A stretch of DNA of 64,000 nucleotides from Nicotiana tabacum (lineage: Eukaryota > Streptophyta > Magnoliopsida > Solanales > Solanaceae), in assembly GCF_000715075.1 (NCBI RefSeq), contig NC_134080.1:38296758-38360757 (forward strand), written 5' to 3'. The position numbers and the translations under genes are program-made. The notes under the pieces were generated by a model. That model searched no databases. It was not told the origin of the DNA and was given only the letters and a program-made list of their open reading frames with translations. Each line of letters opens with the position of its first letter. Position 1 is the first letter of the stretch. This document shows, one piece after another, positions 10,881 through 23,464 of this stretch.

Positions 10881-12605
10881 CTATGGCTCCTTGGAAATAT
10901 CTGTGTCCCCAGCAAGGTCATTGCACTCAGGCTCATCCAACTGAATCTCATCATCCTCAACTCTGGGAGTGGTTGGGTTGGTAAACATCTGACGCACTGC
11001 CTCAGCAGTGTCACCAGCAAGGTCTGACTCATCAGACTGGCCAGTTGGTGCTACCGGTGCAGATAGGGCTGCGGGATCTGGTGCCGACTGGTGCGGGTCA
11101 TGTAGCATGTCAAATGGCATGTCTCCGGCTGTAGAAATTTTGTTCACTTCTCTTCGGAGTTTGTCCACTGACTTCTTCGTAGCCTGGGATTTCCTCATCT
11201 TATTTACTTCTTTTCCCAACTCTTTGATCACTGAACCGTCTTGTACCAATGTATCCATAATAGTGTTCTGTTTCTCTAGGAGCTTCTTCAATGTCTCTTC
11301 AACTATTAGGGGAATCTGAGGTGCTGGAATAAAAACTGCGTTGCAATAGTACTGGATAGGTCAGACAACTTTTGCAGTGGCTGCCTGCATCCTATTATTG
11401 AGACTCACCAATGTCTGGGAGATTCACAGTGAAGAGAGTGGGCCAGTAGGCATGGGCACCGGCTTCAAAGCCGAGGTGGAAGTTGTGGCAGGAACTGCAG
11501 TAGGGACTGAAGATGATGGTGGAGGCATAGCTGCGGCACTAGAGAAAGGCTTGGCCGAAGTGGATGGAACATCAACTGCCTCTACAACTACCACGACTGG
11601 CTCATCAGACTGGCCTGTGGTGGTAGACGGCTGACCTTTTCTTTTTGGGTTGTTCGCATCCATAAGTGAGTACCACGAGAGAGGACTCTTCAGCCTCACC
11701 TTTGTATCAAAATACCTTGGTTCCACCCTCGCATCCGTAAGATACTCTGTAATGGTGTTGGGATATGGGTAGGAAGAGTCATCCTACCTAGCGATCACTG
11801 AGATGTTGGCGGACATCACGAGACCCACATTGATAGGGTACTCGGTCATAATAGAGGCAACCAAGGCTGCCCGAGGAATTGGCAAGTGAGTCTCATTTTG
11901 ACTCGGGTCCAGTTTGCTGCAGACAAATGATTGCCACCCTTTTGCTTCGAAGTTCAGTGTGCTCCGGTGGATAGGAACCCCAGTGGTAATCCATGGCGGT
12001 GGTGGTCCTGGTGTAGCTAGAATCTTCGTTAACCAAGGGCGAACTACATCTCCAAGTGCACACTTCTCTAAGTATTCTTCTGGCTCGACATCATCAAAGC
12101 CCAAGTGCGTGTTCAGTGTGTGCTAGTCAAATTGCACTTTGAGGTTTGGCACTTTTGCCACTTTTGTCCGTTTTTTAAAATGCGCCACATTAGCGTAGAA
12201 TTCCCCGACAAGGTATTCCTTAGCATCAACCACACTCTGGGTAAACCACATCCACCATTTGTATTCTCTAAATTATCTCAGCACAGCCGGGTTGTACCTC
12301 TCTAAGTATGTCAGTAAGAACTATCGCTCAAGTGTTAGCAACCTCACCGGCCACCATGTGCGAAAGCTAGTGAAAGCGTCCAGGCTAACAAATTTGTGCT
12401 CCCAAACCTCTTTCTTCTTTGTTCTTTCAATCCCAGCAGTTGTGGCATCTCCCCCTCTACCATCATCGGGGATGTCCTAAACCGATGTATCCTATGTCAT
12501 AGGGACTGGTGCGGTCGAAGGCTCACAAGTCTGACTAGCACTTTTCGATCCCTCAGAAGTGCTGTGAGATGAAGAAGGCTCGTCCCTGAGTTGAAATCTC
12601 CCTGG
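10881..12605 (-). pseudogene. 3' ORF of the Athila-like element (plant transposon protein domain), broken
   Basis: Three blocks of one reading frame (12104-11784, 11726-11424 and 11291-10881) are separated only by in-frame stops, so they are one decayed gene. The upstream block contains WITTGVPIHRSTLNFEAKGW, then SKLDPSQNETHLPIPRA and ALVASIMTEYPINVGL. This resembles the 'putative plant transposon protein' domain (PF20167-like) found in Solanaceae repeats. The middle is Thr/Ser/Pro-rich. The C-terminal part is a coiled coil (KKLLEKQNTIMDTLVQDG...) with an acidic tail. The start is missing because Ogre-1 inserted at 12605/12606. The rest of the ORF and the pol genes should lie beyond the right edge of the nested insertions. 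Whether this is the env-like ORF of Athila is inference. Confidence 0.5.
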
Positions 12606-15600
12606 TGTCAGACTTCCTTTTTTACACCCCGAGGGTATATATGGGAGTTTCTCCACTTTAAGTGACATTATTCGTTATGAGATTATTTAATTAATTTCAG
12701 AGTCGCCACTTAGGATAATTTATTTGGTTTCCCAAGTCACCTGTTTATTTTAAAATCTCAAATCGAGGAAATTTTTGACTTTATTTAAAAATCTGCGAAC
12801 CAGAAATTCTAAGTAAGGAATTCTGTTAACTCGGGAGAAGGTGTTAGGCATTCCCGGATTCCGTGGTTTTAGCACGGTCGTTTAGTGATTTATACTCGGC
12901 TTAAGTTGTCTAATTACTTATTTTAGAACCTATGTGCATTTACCTTTTACCGCTTTTAATCACTTGAGTTATTCATAATTAAGGAATTGAGTTACGCGTA
13001 CATATACTCTTTTATTTTGGCGCGTCAAAAATCATGTCACGCGAACGTGTCCACAATTAATAACGTTTTGTTTATTTTATTAAGAAAAGTTTGGTTGAAG
13101 TTGCGCGAACGCATCCCTCAAGACCTATTTTTATAATTAAATTTGCAATTATGTTATGCGAATGTAAACATAATCACAATACTTATGTAAATTGAGCCTA
13201 AAGCACAATACTAGTCTAAATCGAGCCTAAAGAAAACTACGAGTGTTTAATATCTAAGTTAATACTAATGAGGGCCATCTATGATTTAATTATGATGGCA
13301 CACCTCAAACCTTCTCTTCAAGTGTTAGTTCTTGATCTAATTTTATGAGGGCCATGAATTATGGGTTTTGTTTGGTATGACACACCTCGAATTATTACCC
13401 CTTTTAGAGGAAAATTACACTTCATTAGAAGAGCTAAATTTAAATTAGTTCTATTGGAAAGGGATTTAGGCCTAGGCGTTCATTATTGGGTTTAATTGGA
13501 AGGTTCAGGTTCGCAGGAAGCTGTATCTAGGCTAAGACTTTGGACCATGTGAAACAGAAGAGCCCCAGCATGCTCTTGTTGTTCCGAAATTTGGTTTGAA
13601 CAAAGTTGGCCCATATTGGACCTGAAATAGGTGGGCCCAGTCGCTACTTTTCCTAGCTGGGCCTTCCCCCCTCTATCTTTAGCCATTACTCACATATTTA
13701 CAGTAATAAAAAAAATATCATCTCGCTTTTAAACAAAACTAAGATATACCATATAACTCTAATTCAACAGTTGATCACACGTTCAAACAGGGATAAAATT
13801 TAAAGACTAAACATGATTCTATTACTGAAGATTAATCAATTTAAACATAAAATGATTCATGACAAAAGGGCTTCTGCACTGACTTAAAGTCTGGGCCTAT
13901 AGACCAGGCCCAAACTCTCTTAGGCCAGTCTCTTACTTTGGGCTAGAAATCCAGCCCATTTTCTATCTACTAAACAGCCTTTGATTCTACTGAATAGTCT
14001 CAAAGCCCAGCATCATTACTGCTTTGTAAAGGCATGACAAAACACATAATTAACCCCCTAATGCATCAATACTAATGTCTGATTTATTACAATTTTCCAG
14101 AATGGAACCAGTAACCTTCAAAAATCAATACATTACATTGAGACTTAACTTACACTTAAGAGCTAAACTATTACAAATTACTATAGCTAACATCATGCGG
14201 ATACCCGACTTCTTTTGGATATGACTTGTCCATTAGAGCTTGGTCTTGTTAAGGTAACTTGATTCCCTCTTTCTAGCTTTGAACCTTCTGATTTGGCCAA
14301 CCAATGACCAAATCTACAGGCAACAGCTTACAGCCAAACAAACAAAGAAAGAAAAATAATGGTTTTGAGTAGAGAGGAAGTTGTCAGATGAAAGAAAAGG
14401 AAAGAAAGAAAGCATAACCAACACATTTTATTAATTACCAAATTTCAAATATGGGGATCTAACATGCTATATGATCAATGCAACAAAAGATAAGTATATA
14501 TATCAACTGAAGTAAACAAACAACCAATGCTAAACCCATACAAGGAAACAAATACTCATGATATAAACAAAGAGACAAAGGTTCACTCATTTAAGAAGGA
14601 AAATTTTCAATATGGTTGCAATTTCAGTGATAAATCCAGCAAGAAAACACACATATATAACATTGGCAGGAAAGAACAACTTGTATTTCATCTTTAAACT
14701 CCATTTACAAACATTTAGACATGGAAGAACATGTGTACCTTGAATAGCAATAGAAAACAAGATGAAAGAAAACTGATGGAAAACTTCAGAAGCAAAGAAA
14801 CAACAGCAGTAAACCAACACAGCTACAGAAAATCAAATAGGTCCCAAAATTTGAACCAAACCCAATCAACTTTTCAAACCAGAATCCCAGCTAAAAAACC
14901 AAGAAAATCCTCTATTTCTAACCATGTATTCAACTTGTAAAGAATCAGAAATGAGAAGTTTTTTTTTTGAAGTTTTTGTAAGATTTCTTAAATCTGAACT
15001 TTTTCAGAGAAAAGGGAACTTTTATGCAGTGAAATGATGCTGAAAATCTTTCAGAACTTTTAGACAGAGAATAAGGCTGAATTCTGTATGTGAGTGAGGA
15101 AATGTTTCCCTTTTATAGAATGCACAAAAAGGCATCAAAAGAGGAATATTCTAACCTAACAATTCTGAAAATCAAGACAGTACAACATCTTTTACAGTTG
15201 TCTGTCGTTTTTTACTTATCCAATACCAGCATTTCTGCCAAAATAGGGACAGTTGTCTAAAACACAAGAACATTCTGATATTATCCTATGTGAAAGTCCA
15301 TTTTTAACCCTTTAATTACTGCCTATTTCAATTTTACCTTATGTTCTGATTTTAAAATAAATTACAACCAATTTAAGGCTTTCAGGCAAGTGATTAAGTT
15401 GCCTAAGGGTATTGCATTTCAGTTTCTGAAATTATAAATAGCTACTCAGAGGTTTAAACCCAAATTTAAACTCAGCTAATCAAACATGTAGGCAATCCAT
15501 ATATGTGGACTCAAATTCAAACAGATAGTCATAAGTCAGAATTAAACTTTTTTAACTAAAACTGTGATGAATCAGGCTAAGACTAAACCAATCCGGAATT

Positions 15601-17214
15601 AGCTGAGATAAGTAATTAATTAACCACTAATCCTATACTAATTAACTAATGGATACTGAGAACAAACTAGCAAGAAAAAATAATGAAAGGAAAAAGGAAA
15701 AAACTCAAAAAAGGGTTATCATAAACTAAAAAAATGCTAAAACTTGGCAAACTAAATTCCTAGGAATGAAATCTAATCATGCAGCTAATGAAGCTAAATT
15801 GTATCAGGCAAATAATTCGGCCTAACTCCAAATAAAATAAAGTGCTCAAATAAACTTAAGCAAAATATCCAATACAACTAATCTGACCAATTACATACTC
15901 ACAACACATTTAAACAAGGAGATAATCTGAAATTAACTCACACAACTAAAGAAAAGATCAGAGACAGAGGCAAAGAGCAAAACAAGAACGAGAAAAGAGG
16001 GAGGAAAAGTACTGTGAACAAAGAGAGGTGTGACCTGCCATGCATCAGTGGTAACTTCGAAATAGGTCGAGGCTAATGCAAAACGATTGCTCTTATCAAA
16101 AGCAATCAATTTACATGAGCCTCGACCCAAGACGAACAAAATACTTGCAAAAAATTGCACTTGGTCGAATCAGGGCCTTTTCTGCAATCTTGGATCTAAA
16201 ATTCGATGAGGTTGGGGCTGATTCGAAGGGGGTTAATCCTGGTTTAGGGTTCAGAGAAGTGTCGAGGTTATGGGGTGTTAATTTGGGGCCATTTGGACCA
16301 CTTAGGGTTTTGGGGGTTCTTATTTCGATCTAAGATTCGAAGGTTTTGATGATTATTTGCGGAGAATGGCTAGGGAATTTGGAAAGAAGAGAGGGTGAGG
16401 AGTGTCTGGTGTGAAATTGGTGGTGTTTGAGGTGCCGAAACTGCCGTGAGGCAATTTTCGGCGGCGGTTGGCGGCGAAGACGACGAGGAATGTAGGGGTG
16501 GCTAGGGTTTTGGGGTTAGGGGTGTTAGAGACAAAATGAGGGGTTCTGAAATGGGGGGGGAATAATATTTTGGACACTTACATATTATTTGAGTGACCAG
16601 TTTCGGGCCATTGGATTAACAAGATCCAACATCTGTGATGAAAACGAAGTGAAACGGGGTCGTTTTGGGGATGGGGGAGACCTGGACCGGGTTAGCTAAT
16701 TTGGGCCTGGGTTTTTGGGGCGGATTTGGGATGGATTTGGGTATGGGGTAGCCCAATTTCAATTAAAAGGCTCCTTCTTTCAATCAACTCTTTTATTTCG
16801 TTTTCTTTTCCCCTTTTTCTTCTCTTTTTTTTTTATTTAAAAATCCTAAATTAATCCCAAATTTAAAACTAACTAATTATCTAATTATAAAAATTACTTG
16901 ATCCTAAAAGAGAAAAACCAATAATCTAAAAATTAAAATGTAAAAATGTAAAATGAGCTATTTTTTGTGATTTTCTTTTTTAATAACATAGATAATTAAC
17001 TAATTAATCCTAAAAATGTAAAAACAAACCTAAATACAATGCATGGTATTTTTGGTATTTTTCATGATTTTAATAAAAGTTAAAGGTGCACAAAAATGCA
17101 AACAATTAATAAAATTCTACAAAAATTCCTAAAAATGGCAAATAATTAAGAAAAAATCTATTTACTTGGGATTTATAGGAGTAGTTTGTATAGGGCAAAA
17201 ATCACATGCTCACA
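12606..17214 (-). repeat. 3' LTR of Ogre-1 (about 4.6 kb)
   Basis: On the reverse strand it starts TGTGAGCATGTGATTTTTG after the polypurine tract and ends near TGACA (here mutated to TCTGACA). It aligns with the partial 5' LTR at 31120-33559 over its PBS-proximal 2.4 kb, for example the GAGGGCCATGAATTAT block near 13345 and 31839. The uninterrupted sequence at about 15068-15080 (CAGAGAATAAGG) shows what the 5' LTR looked like before Ogre-2 inserted. Confidence 0.88.
16065..16127. repeat. Imperfect hairpin in the Ogre-1 LTR
   Basis: Outer arms GGTCGAGGCT (16065-16074) and AGCCTCGACC (16118-16127) are perfectly complementary. Inner arms GATTGCT (16085-16091) and AGCAATC (16101-16107) also pair. 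It lies in the same broad part of the LTR (downstream of the expected transcription start) as the hairpins of Ogre-2 and Ogre-3, with unrelated sequence. Confidence 0.65.
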
Positions 17215-17227
17215 GCTGCCCCTCTTT
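17215..17227 (-). other. Polypurine tract of Ogre-1
   Basis: AAAGAGGGGCAGC on the reverse strand, immediately before the 3' LTR start. Confidence 0.75.
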
Positions 17228-17325
17228 GCTCGAAAATACGAAGGGTTTTCGGGCAAAGATAAAATGAGCAATTACGAGGGATTTTTGCCCATTTGAAACT
17301 TTATGAGAAGCATCTTTTGAAAGAG

Positions 17326-17394
17326 TCTGACCGAACCTTCTTCGGAGGTTGCCTACATATCCTTGGCTATAAAGGAATCAGGTCAGTGCTGTTC
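17326..17394 (-). other. Structured motif, Ogre-1 copy d (before the polypurine tract)
   Basis: Reverse strand: a GATTC block, a CCTT-AAGG stem, the conserved GATATGTAGGCAA block, then an AACCT-AGGTT hairpin. One of ten related copies; see findings. The opening CTACG half has decayed here. Confidence 0.6.
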
Positions 17395-17977
17395 TGAAAG
17401 TTTTGGTAGTTGGGACTACCGGTAAACTGTGATTTCACTGATGTTACTGCTGTTTCTGCTTGCTGAGCTCCTTATTATACCAAGATGAAAGATGAAAGCT
17501 AAACTAGCTGAGCCTATCAACTACAAGTTACAAGATTCTTATCTATAAAACTTCAAAAGCTTGATCTTGAGTCTTGGTCAGCTCTTCCTGCAGACTCTGA
17601 TCTGAATCTTGATGCTTGTTAGCTGTAACCGCTGGTTCATTCTTCTTCAGCTTCTCGGATCAAGGCAGGACATGCAAAACTTGTTACTTCAATCATATCT
17701 TGGGCAGTCCACATCTTTTCTCGTTTCTATATTTGGAGTTCAACTTCTTTTCTTGTTCCTTATTTTCTTTTATTTGAGTTGAGACTTCTTCTTTTGGTCA
17801 TCTCAAACCTTGCGTCTCATGGTAAAAGACCTGTTCAGGCACCAAAGCAAACAAACGAACGAAATGTTCTGCCCCAATTTTCACTAGGAAAATTTCGTGA
17901 GTTATTCGTAACAAAATCTAAGCTATTTCTTTATTGAAAGCCATAAAATCAAGATTGTTTATCCTTGGGAAAAGATA
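17395..17977 (-). other. 3' UTR of Ogre-1 between motif d and the tandem array
   Basis: Non-coding. It shares scattered blocks with the same interval of Ogre-2 (for example ACAAGATTCTTATCTAT near 17529 and 37841). No gene. Confidence 0.5.
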
Positions 17978-18560
17978 TTAGGGAGTGAAGCCCTATATCT
18001 ATAATAAAATCAACTAGGGAGTGTAGACCCTATGTTGAAAAATAGACTATGGAGTAGAGACGCTATATCTAAACTAAAATCAACTAGGGAGTGGAGACCC
18101 TATGTTGGAAAAGTGACTAGGGAGTGGAGACCCTATGTCTAAAAATAGAATCAACTAGGGATTGGAGACCCTATGTTGGAACAGAAACTAGGGAGTGGAG
18201 AGCCTATGTCTAAAATAAAATCAACTAGGGAGTGGAGACCCCTATGTTTGAAAAGCGACTAGGGAGTGGAGACCCTATGTCTAAAAATCATCAACTAGGG
18301 AGTGGAGACCCTATGTTGGAAAAGCGACTATAGAGTGAAGACCCTATGTCAAAAATAACTTCAACTAGGGAGTGGAGACCCTATGTTGGATAAGCGACTA
18401 GGGAGTGGAGACCCTATGTCTAAAATAAAATCAACTAGGAAGTGGAGACCCTATGTTGGAAAAGCGACTAGGGAGTGGAGACCCTATGTCTAAAATAAAA
18501 TTAACTAGGGAGTGGAAACCCTATGTTGGAAAAAACATAAGTAGAGATTGGGGACCCTAG
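17978..18560 (-). repeat. Tandem array in the Ogre-1 3' UTR
   Basis: Units with the core CTAGGGAGTGGAGACCCTATG repeat about 16 times (core written here as plus strand, key part TAGGG...CCCTA). Two linker types alternate, one ending TCTAAAATAAAATCAA and one ending TTGGAAAAGCGA, giving a dimer of about 70 bp repeated about eight times. Each core has a short inverted pair AGGG...CCCT. Variable tandem arrays in this position are a known feature of Ogre 3' UTRs and a known source of satellite DNA. Confidence 0.9.
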
Positions 18561-20019
18561 GCTACCATATTTTTGAATTTTCTTCTCTTTTTTTTTTATT
18601 TAAGAAAAAACGAGTAAGAATGCAGGAAAGAATTTAGAAGAGACTTCCTTTTTGGATTGATTATAGCTGCAAAATTGTTTCTAGCCCTTGTGCAGTTTCT
18701 TTTGGTTGCACCTGCTTCTTGCAAGGTTGCTTAGATTGCACATGTTTCATGTTTTCAAATAAAGAACAATTGTTAGTTTGAAACGGTGGTTGGTTTTGTG
18801 GCCTTGATTGTTTTGATCTCGGCCCAACTCTTTCGATGAGAACCTCTATTGCCCTCTGGCTTCCTGGAGATCAATCTCTCTTCTAAGCCTAGGGACCTTG
18901 ACCTTCCAAAATTTCACATGATGGTTAGCCCGTGTGGGGCTTTGGCCCTTTCTTATTCTGCCTTTATGGGCGCTTGACTTTGAATTTATTTCCTTTTCAA
19001 TAATTTTGAATCTGGAGCATCGGCCATCATGGCCAGTCGAGATCAACTTGATGCACCTGCTGAGGTTGGGTGCTTTTCCTTGAATTTGGCTTTTGCTAGG
19101 CAGAACCCTGTAAAACCAATCTTGCCATCTTTTCTTTGTATTTAATGAGAAACGTTCCTTTCGGAGGAATAAAGAAAGAGGGTTTTATCTGGAGTGCATG
19201 CAGACTTCAATAGACATGACATGCTTCTTAGACTAGATACCCGATCTGCGCAACCATCTAATCTCTCATAAACCCGACATAACTCGTGTCTTAAAACCAA
19301 GAAACCTTTCTAGGACTTTATCAGTGCCGATGGTTGTAGGGAATTCCTTCTTTTCAATGGCGCCCTTTGCGGGTTTTATCCAATTGACCCCCCTCATTTC
19401 TCTTCTTACCCGTCGCCTTGTAGTGCTTTTTGCGAGTTTTCACTAACAAGACTCTCTCATTTTTCAGTTTCTCTACTCACCATCGCCTTACAGTGCCCGT
19501 ATGGGTTTTCATCAACAAGACTTTCTTATTTTATTTCTCTCATTGTGATTGCATCAGATCCAAGTAGTTGCGTTCTACGATCCTTGAACATTCTCACCGA
19601 TCAATCAGAAGGACTTGAACAGGGTTAGGGGTAAAAAGAATTTGGATTGAATTACAACTTTGGAACCATTGAGGCGGGAGCATCGACGAACCATTATAAC
19701 ACTTGCCCTAGTTTTACTTTTGGGGAATTTGGATTTTTATTTTGGTGTGACTGAATCCCAGAGAGAGGCTGCCTATGTATCCTTTCAAAATCAAGTCGAA
19801 CGTAGTTCAGGGAAACTTTGTTTTTGATTTTGATTGATTTTTTTTTTACAAACGTTTTCAGGTTCCAAAGAGGGTAATCAAAGAATGATAACCGGCTCAA
19901 AGGGTTAGCAAAGTATTGGAGTGTTTGGGGTAGCGAGAATGAAAACCTTCGTCATCCTAATCGGATAATATTGGTACCTCAAAAGGGTTAAACATAATGC
20001 CTTTTGACCGCATCTGCAT
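18561..20019 (-). other. 3' UTR of Ogre-1 after integrase
   Basis: Non-coding. At about 19350-19560 a unit of about 65 bp with TGCGAGTTTTCACTAAC, CAAGACTCTCTCATTT and CGCCTT repeats about three times in degenerate form. The same degenerate repeat is present in Ogre-2 at 40900-41075. Confidence 0.55.
19749..19810 (-). other. Structured motif, Ogre-1 copy c (after integrase)
   Basis: Reverse strand: CTGAACTACG block, TTGATT, GATACATAGGCAGCC, then CTCTCTCTGGG and TTCAGTC. It corresponds to Ogre-2 41241-41303. One of ten copies; see findings. Confidence 0.65.
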
Positions 20020-21799
20020 TTACAGCTGTTTCAGGATCATTTCCTTCAATGTCTCCCAAGTACAATGCCCCTTTTGGCAACAATTTCTTATAATGTATGG
20101 ACCTTTCCAGTTTGGGGCGAACTTTCCTTTTGCTTCCTTGTGGTGAGGGAGAATACGTCTCAAAACGAGTTGCCCCACTTCAAAGTTCCTAGGCCACACT
20201 TTCTTGTTGTAGGCATGGGCCATTCTTTGTTGATACAACTGCCCGTGGCAAACTGCAGCCATCCGTTTTTCATCAATCAGGGTTAACTGTTCTAGATGGG
20301 TCTTGACCCACTCACTATCCTCAATTTCAGCCTCAATGATGATTCAGAGAGATGGAATTTCAACCTCTGCGAGTATTACGACTTCAGTGCCATAAACCAA
20401 CAGATAGGGTGTTGCTCCGACTGATATGTGCACTATTGTGTGATATCCCAACAATGCAAAGACAACTTTTCATGCTATTGTCTCGAACTTTGAATCATCT
20501 TTCTAAGAATCTTCTTGATGTTCTTGTTTACTGCTTCGACAGCACCATTAGCTTTGGGCCGATAAGGGGTAGAATTCTGATGCGTGATCTTAAATTGTTC
20601 ACATATCTCCCTCATCAAGTGACTATTCAAGTTCGCAACATTGTCCGTAATGATAGTTGTAGGGATACCAAAATGGCAAAAGATGTTGGAGTGTACGAAG
20701 TCTACCACTGCTTTCTTAGTGACGGCTTTGAGAGTGACTGCTTCAACCCATTTTGTGAAGTAGTCAATGGCAACCAATATGAATCTATGCCCATTTGAAG
20801 TTTTTGGCTCGAATGGCCCAATGAAATCCATACCCCAAGCAACGAACGACCAAGGTGCTGACATAGGATGCAATTCTAAAGGTGGTGCATGAATCAGGTC
20901 ACTGTGCACCTGTCACTGATGACATTTTCGGACAAAGCTGGAGCAATCCTTTTCCATTCGTACAGGGTCCACACATTCCTGCGTGTACTTCATGCATGAT
21001 TCTTCCGGCCTCTTGGGCATCCACGCATCTTAAAAGTTTGAGATCTGGAGTCCTTTTGTACAAGACCTCTCCGCTCAAGAAGAAACTGCTGGCAAGCCTT
21101 CTAATTGTTCTCCTTTGGTCTCCATTGGCTTGCTCGGGATATTCCCTTGTTTTCAGAAATCTCTTGATATCATGATACCATGGCTGAACATTTGGTTCTG
21201 CCTCAACCGTATTGCAGTAACCATGCCTTTCTTGGATTTGGATTTCCAACAGGTTAATGTGGACAGTGCCTGGATATGGCAACATCGAGGCCAAAATGGC
21301 GAGTGCATCAGCTAACTCATTGTGAAATCGAAGAATGTACCTAAACTCGACTGACTTGAACTGCTTACTAAGATCTTCCACATGTTGCATGTATGGAATA
21401 ATCTTGACATCCGGAGTTTCGCATTCACCCTGGGCTTGTCGGATAATCAAGTCCGAATATCCCATGATTAGCAATTCTTCCACATCTTGGTCGATCGCCA
21501 TGTTCATACCCATAATGCAAACTTCGTACTCGGTAGTGTTGTTGGTGCAGAAAAATTGAAGTCGAGCTGTGGTCGGATAGTGCTAACCAGTGGGTGAGAT
21601 CAAGATTGCCCCAATCCCAACACCTTTTGCATTCACAGCTCCGTCGAAGAACATTTTCCAAGCACTGGTGTCTTCTGAGGTTACCTCGACTGAATTTACT
21701 TCCTTATTTGGAAAGTAAGTACTCAAAAACTGATATTCATTATCAACAAGATTTTCAGCCAGGTGATCCGCTAAAGCTTGGGCTTTCATTGTCGTGCGG
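20020..21799 (-). pseudogene. pol: Ogre-1 archaeal-type RNase H and integrase, broken
   Basis: Domain order on the reverse strand is clear despite frameshifts. First comes an archaeal-type RNase H (FFDGAVNAKGVGIGAIL, then degraded catalytic blocks and HNELADALAILASML). The integrase zinc-finger region follows but is damaged around 20930. The DDE core includes WGMDFIGPFEPKTSNGHRF, IITDNVANLNS and PYRPKANGAVEAVNKN. The C-terminal GPY/F-type module is NWKGPYIIR. Reading frames change at least near 21550, 20905 and 20400. Integrase would join element cDNA to the chromosome; this copy cannot make it. Confidence 0.85.
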
Positions 21800-23410
21800 G
21801 TGACATAGACTAAGTCAAACTCGGTGAGCACGATTTTCCATTTCACTAACCTCCCCGTGGGCATCGTCTTTTGGAATATGTACTTCAAAGGATCCAATAT
21901 GGTGATGAGATAGGTGGTGTAGGCCAACAAGTAATGCCTAAGCTTCTGAGCGATCCAAGTTAGGGCACAGCAAGTCCTTTCCAACAAAGTGTATTTGGCT
22001 TCGTAGCTGGTGAACTTCTTGCTCAAATAGTATATTGCCTGTCTTTATTCCCGGTCACATTATGTTGCCCGAGGACACATCCGAAGGAATTCTCCAAGAC
22101 TGTCAAATACAAAAACAAAGGCTTCCCAGGTTCGGGTGGGACCAAGACTGGCAGATTCGATAGATATTCTTTGATTTTGTAGAAAGCTTCTTGACACTCA
22201 TCTGTCCATTTAATCGCTGCATCTTTCTTTAACAGCTTAAATATGGGCTCACACGTGGATGTCAACTGAGAAATGAACCGGCTGATGTAATTCAACCTTC
22301 CCAACAGACTCATAACCTCTTTCTTAGTTCTCGGAGGAGGCAAATCCCGAATAGACTTTATCCTTGTTGGATCTAACTCGATGCCCCTCCGACTAACTAT
22401 AATCCCAAGAGTTTCCCAGACGGAACTCCAAATGCACATTTGACTGGATTTAGCTTCAAGTCGTACTTACGTAGGCGCTTAAAGAACTTTCTCAGATCTC
22501 GAACATGGTCATCCGCATTCTGGATTTGATGATCACATCGTCCACATACACCTCGATTTCTTGGTGCATCATGTCATGAAAGATGGCAGTCATAGCCCTC
22601 ATGTAAGCCCAGCGTTATCCAAACCAAAAGGCATGACCCTGTAACAGTAGGTGCCCTAGGGTATAGTGAAGGATGTCTTCTTTGCGTCTTCTTCATCCAT
22701 CAAGACCTGATGATATCCAGCATAACAATTCACGAAAGGTTGTATTTCATGTTTGGTACAGTTGTCAACCAGGATGTGGATGTTTGGCAAATGGAAGTTG
22801 TCTTTGGGACTTGCTTTTTTCATATCCCGATAGTCAACACACACTCGAGTTTTCCCATCTTTCTTTGGCATGGAACCAAATTAGCCAACCACATGGTGTA
22901 TCGGACCACTCAGATCACTCCCACTTTTAACTACTTGGTGACCTCTTCTTTAATCTTGTCAGTGACGTCAGTTTTGAACTTTCTCTGTTTTTGCTGGACA
23001 GGGGGATGATCAGGGTAGGTTGGCAATTTGTGCACCACTAAATCAACACTTAGTCCCGGCATATCATCATAGAACCAAGAAAACACATCTTTAAATTCGA
23101 ACAAAAGTTGGATCAATGCATCCCTAGTTCTTTTATCCGTGTGAATGCTTATCATGGTTTCTTGGACCTTTTATGGACTACCCAAATTAACTGGCTCGGT
23201 TTCATTTAAGTTTGTCTTAGGTTTATACTCGAATTGTTCCAATTCTCGGTTTATTTCTCTAAAGGCCTCTTCTTTATCATATTCCGGTTCTTGATTCATT
23301 ATTTCACAGTTAGATAGCATGCTATGATCTAGGCATGAAGTCCGCAAACATGTCATGTTATTTAAGTTCGCATTATTAGAACTAAAAGGAAGAAATAAGA
23401 AAAGTAACAA
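21800..23410 (-). pseudogene. pol: Ogre-1 reverse transcriptase and Ty3-type RNase H, broken
   Basis: Fragments in shifting frames carry RT hallmarks: PKKDGKTRVCVDYRD (motif region 1), FVNCYAGYHQVLMDEED, and after a damaged stretch near 22530 (where the YVDD box should be) DPTRIKSIRDLPPPRTKKEV and LLGRLNYISRFISQL. A Ty3-type RNase H follows (EAKYTLLERTCCALTWIAQK). The frame is lost at about 23160, 22870-22650 and 22440. The fragments align one-to-one with the open Ogre-2 RT ORF at 43400-44884. Confidence 0.85.
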
Positions 23411-23464
23411 AAATCAGAAAGAATAAAGAAAGAGATTCATAAATGATGAAATATTGATTTCATT

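Noticed and set aside
20352..20798. 148-codon plus-strand frame
   Set aside because: Antisense to the Ogre-1 integrase core.
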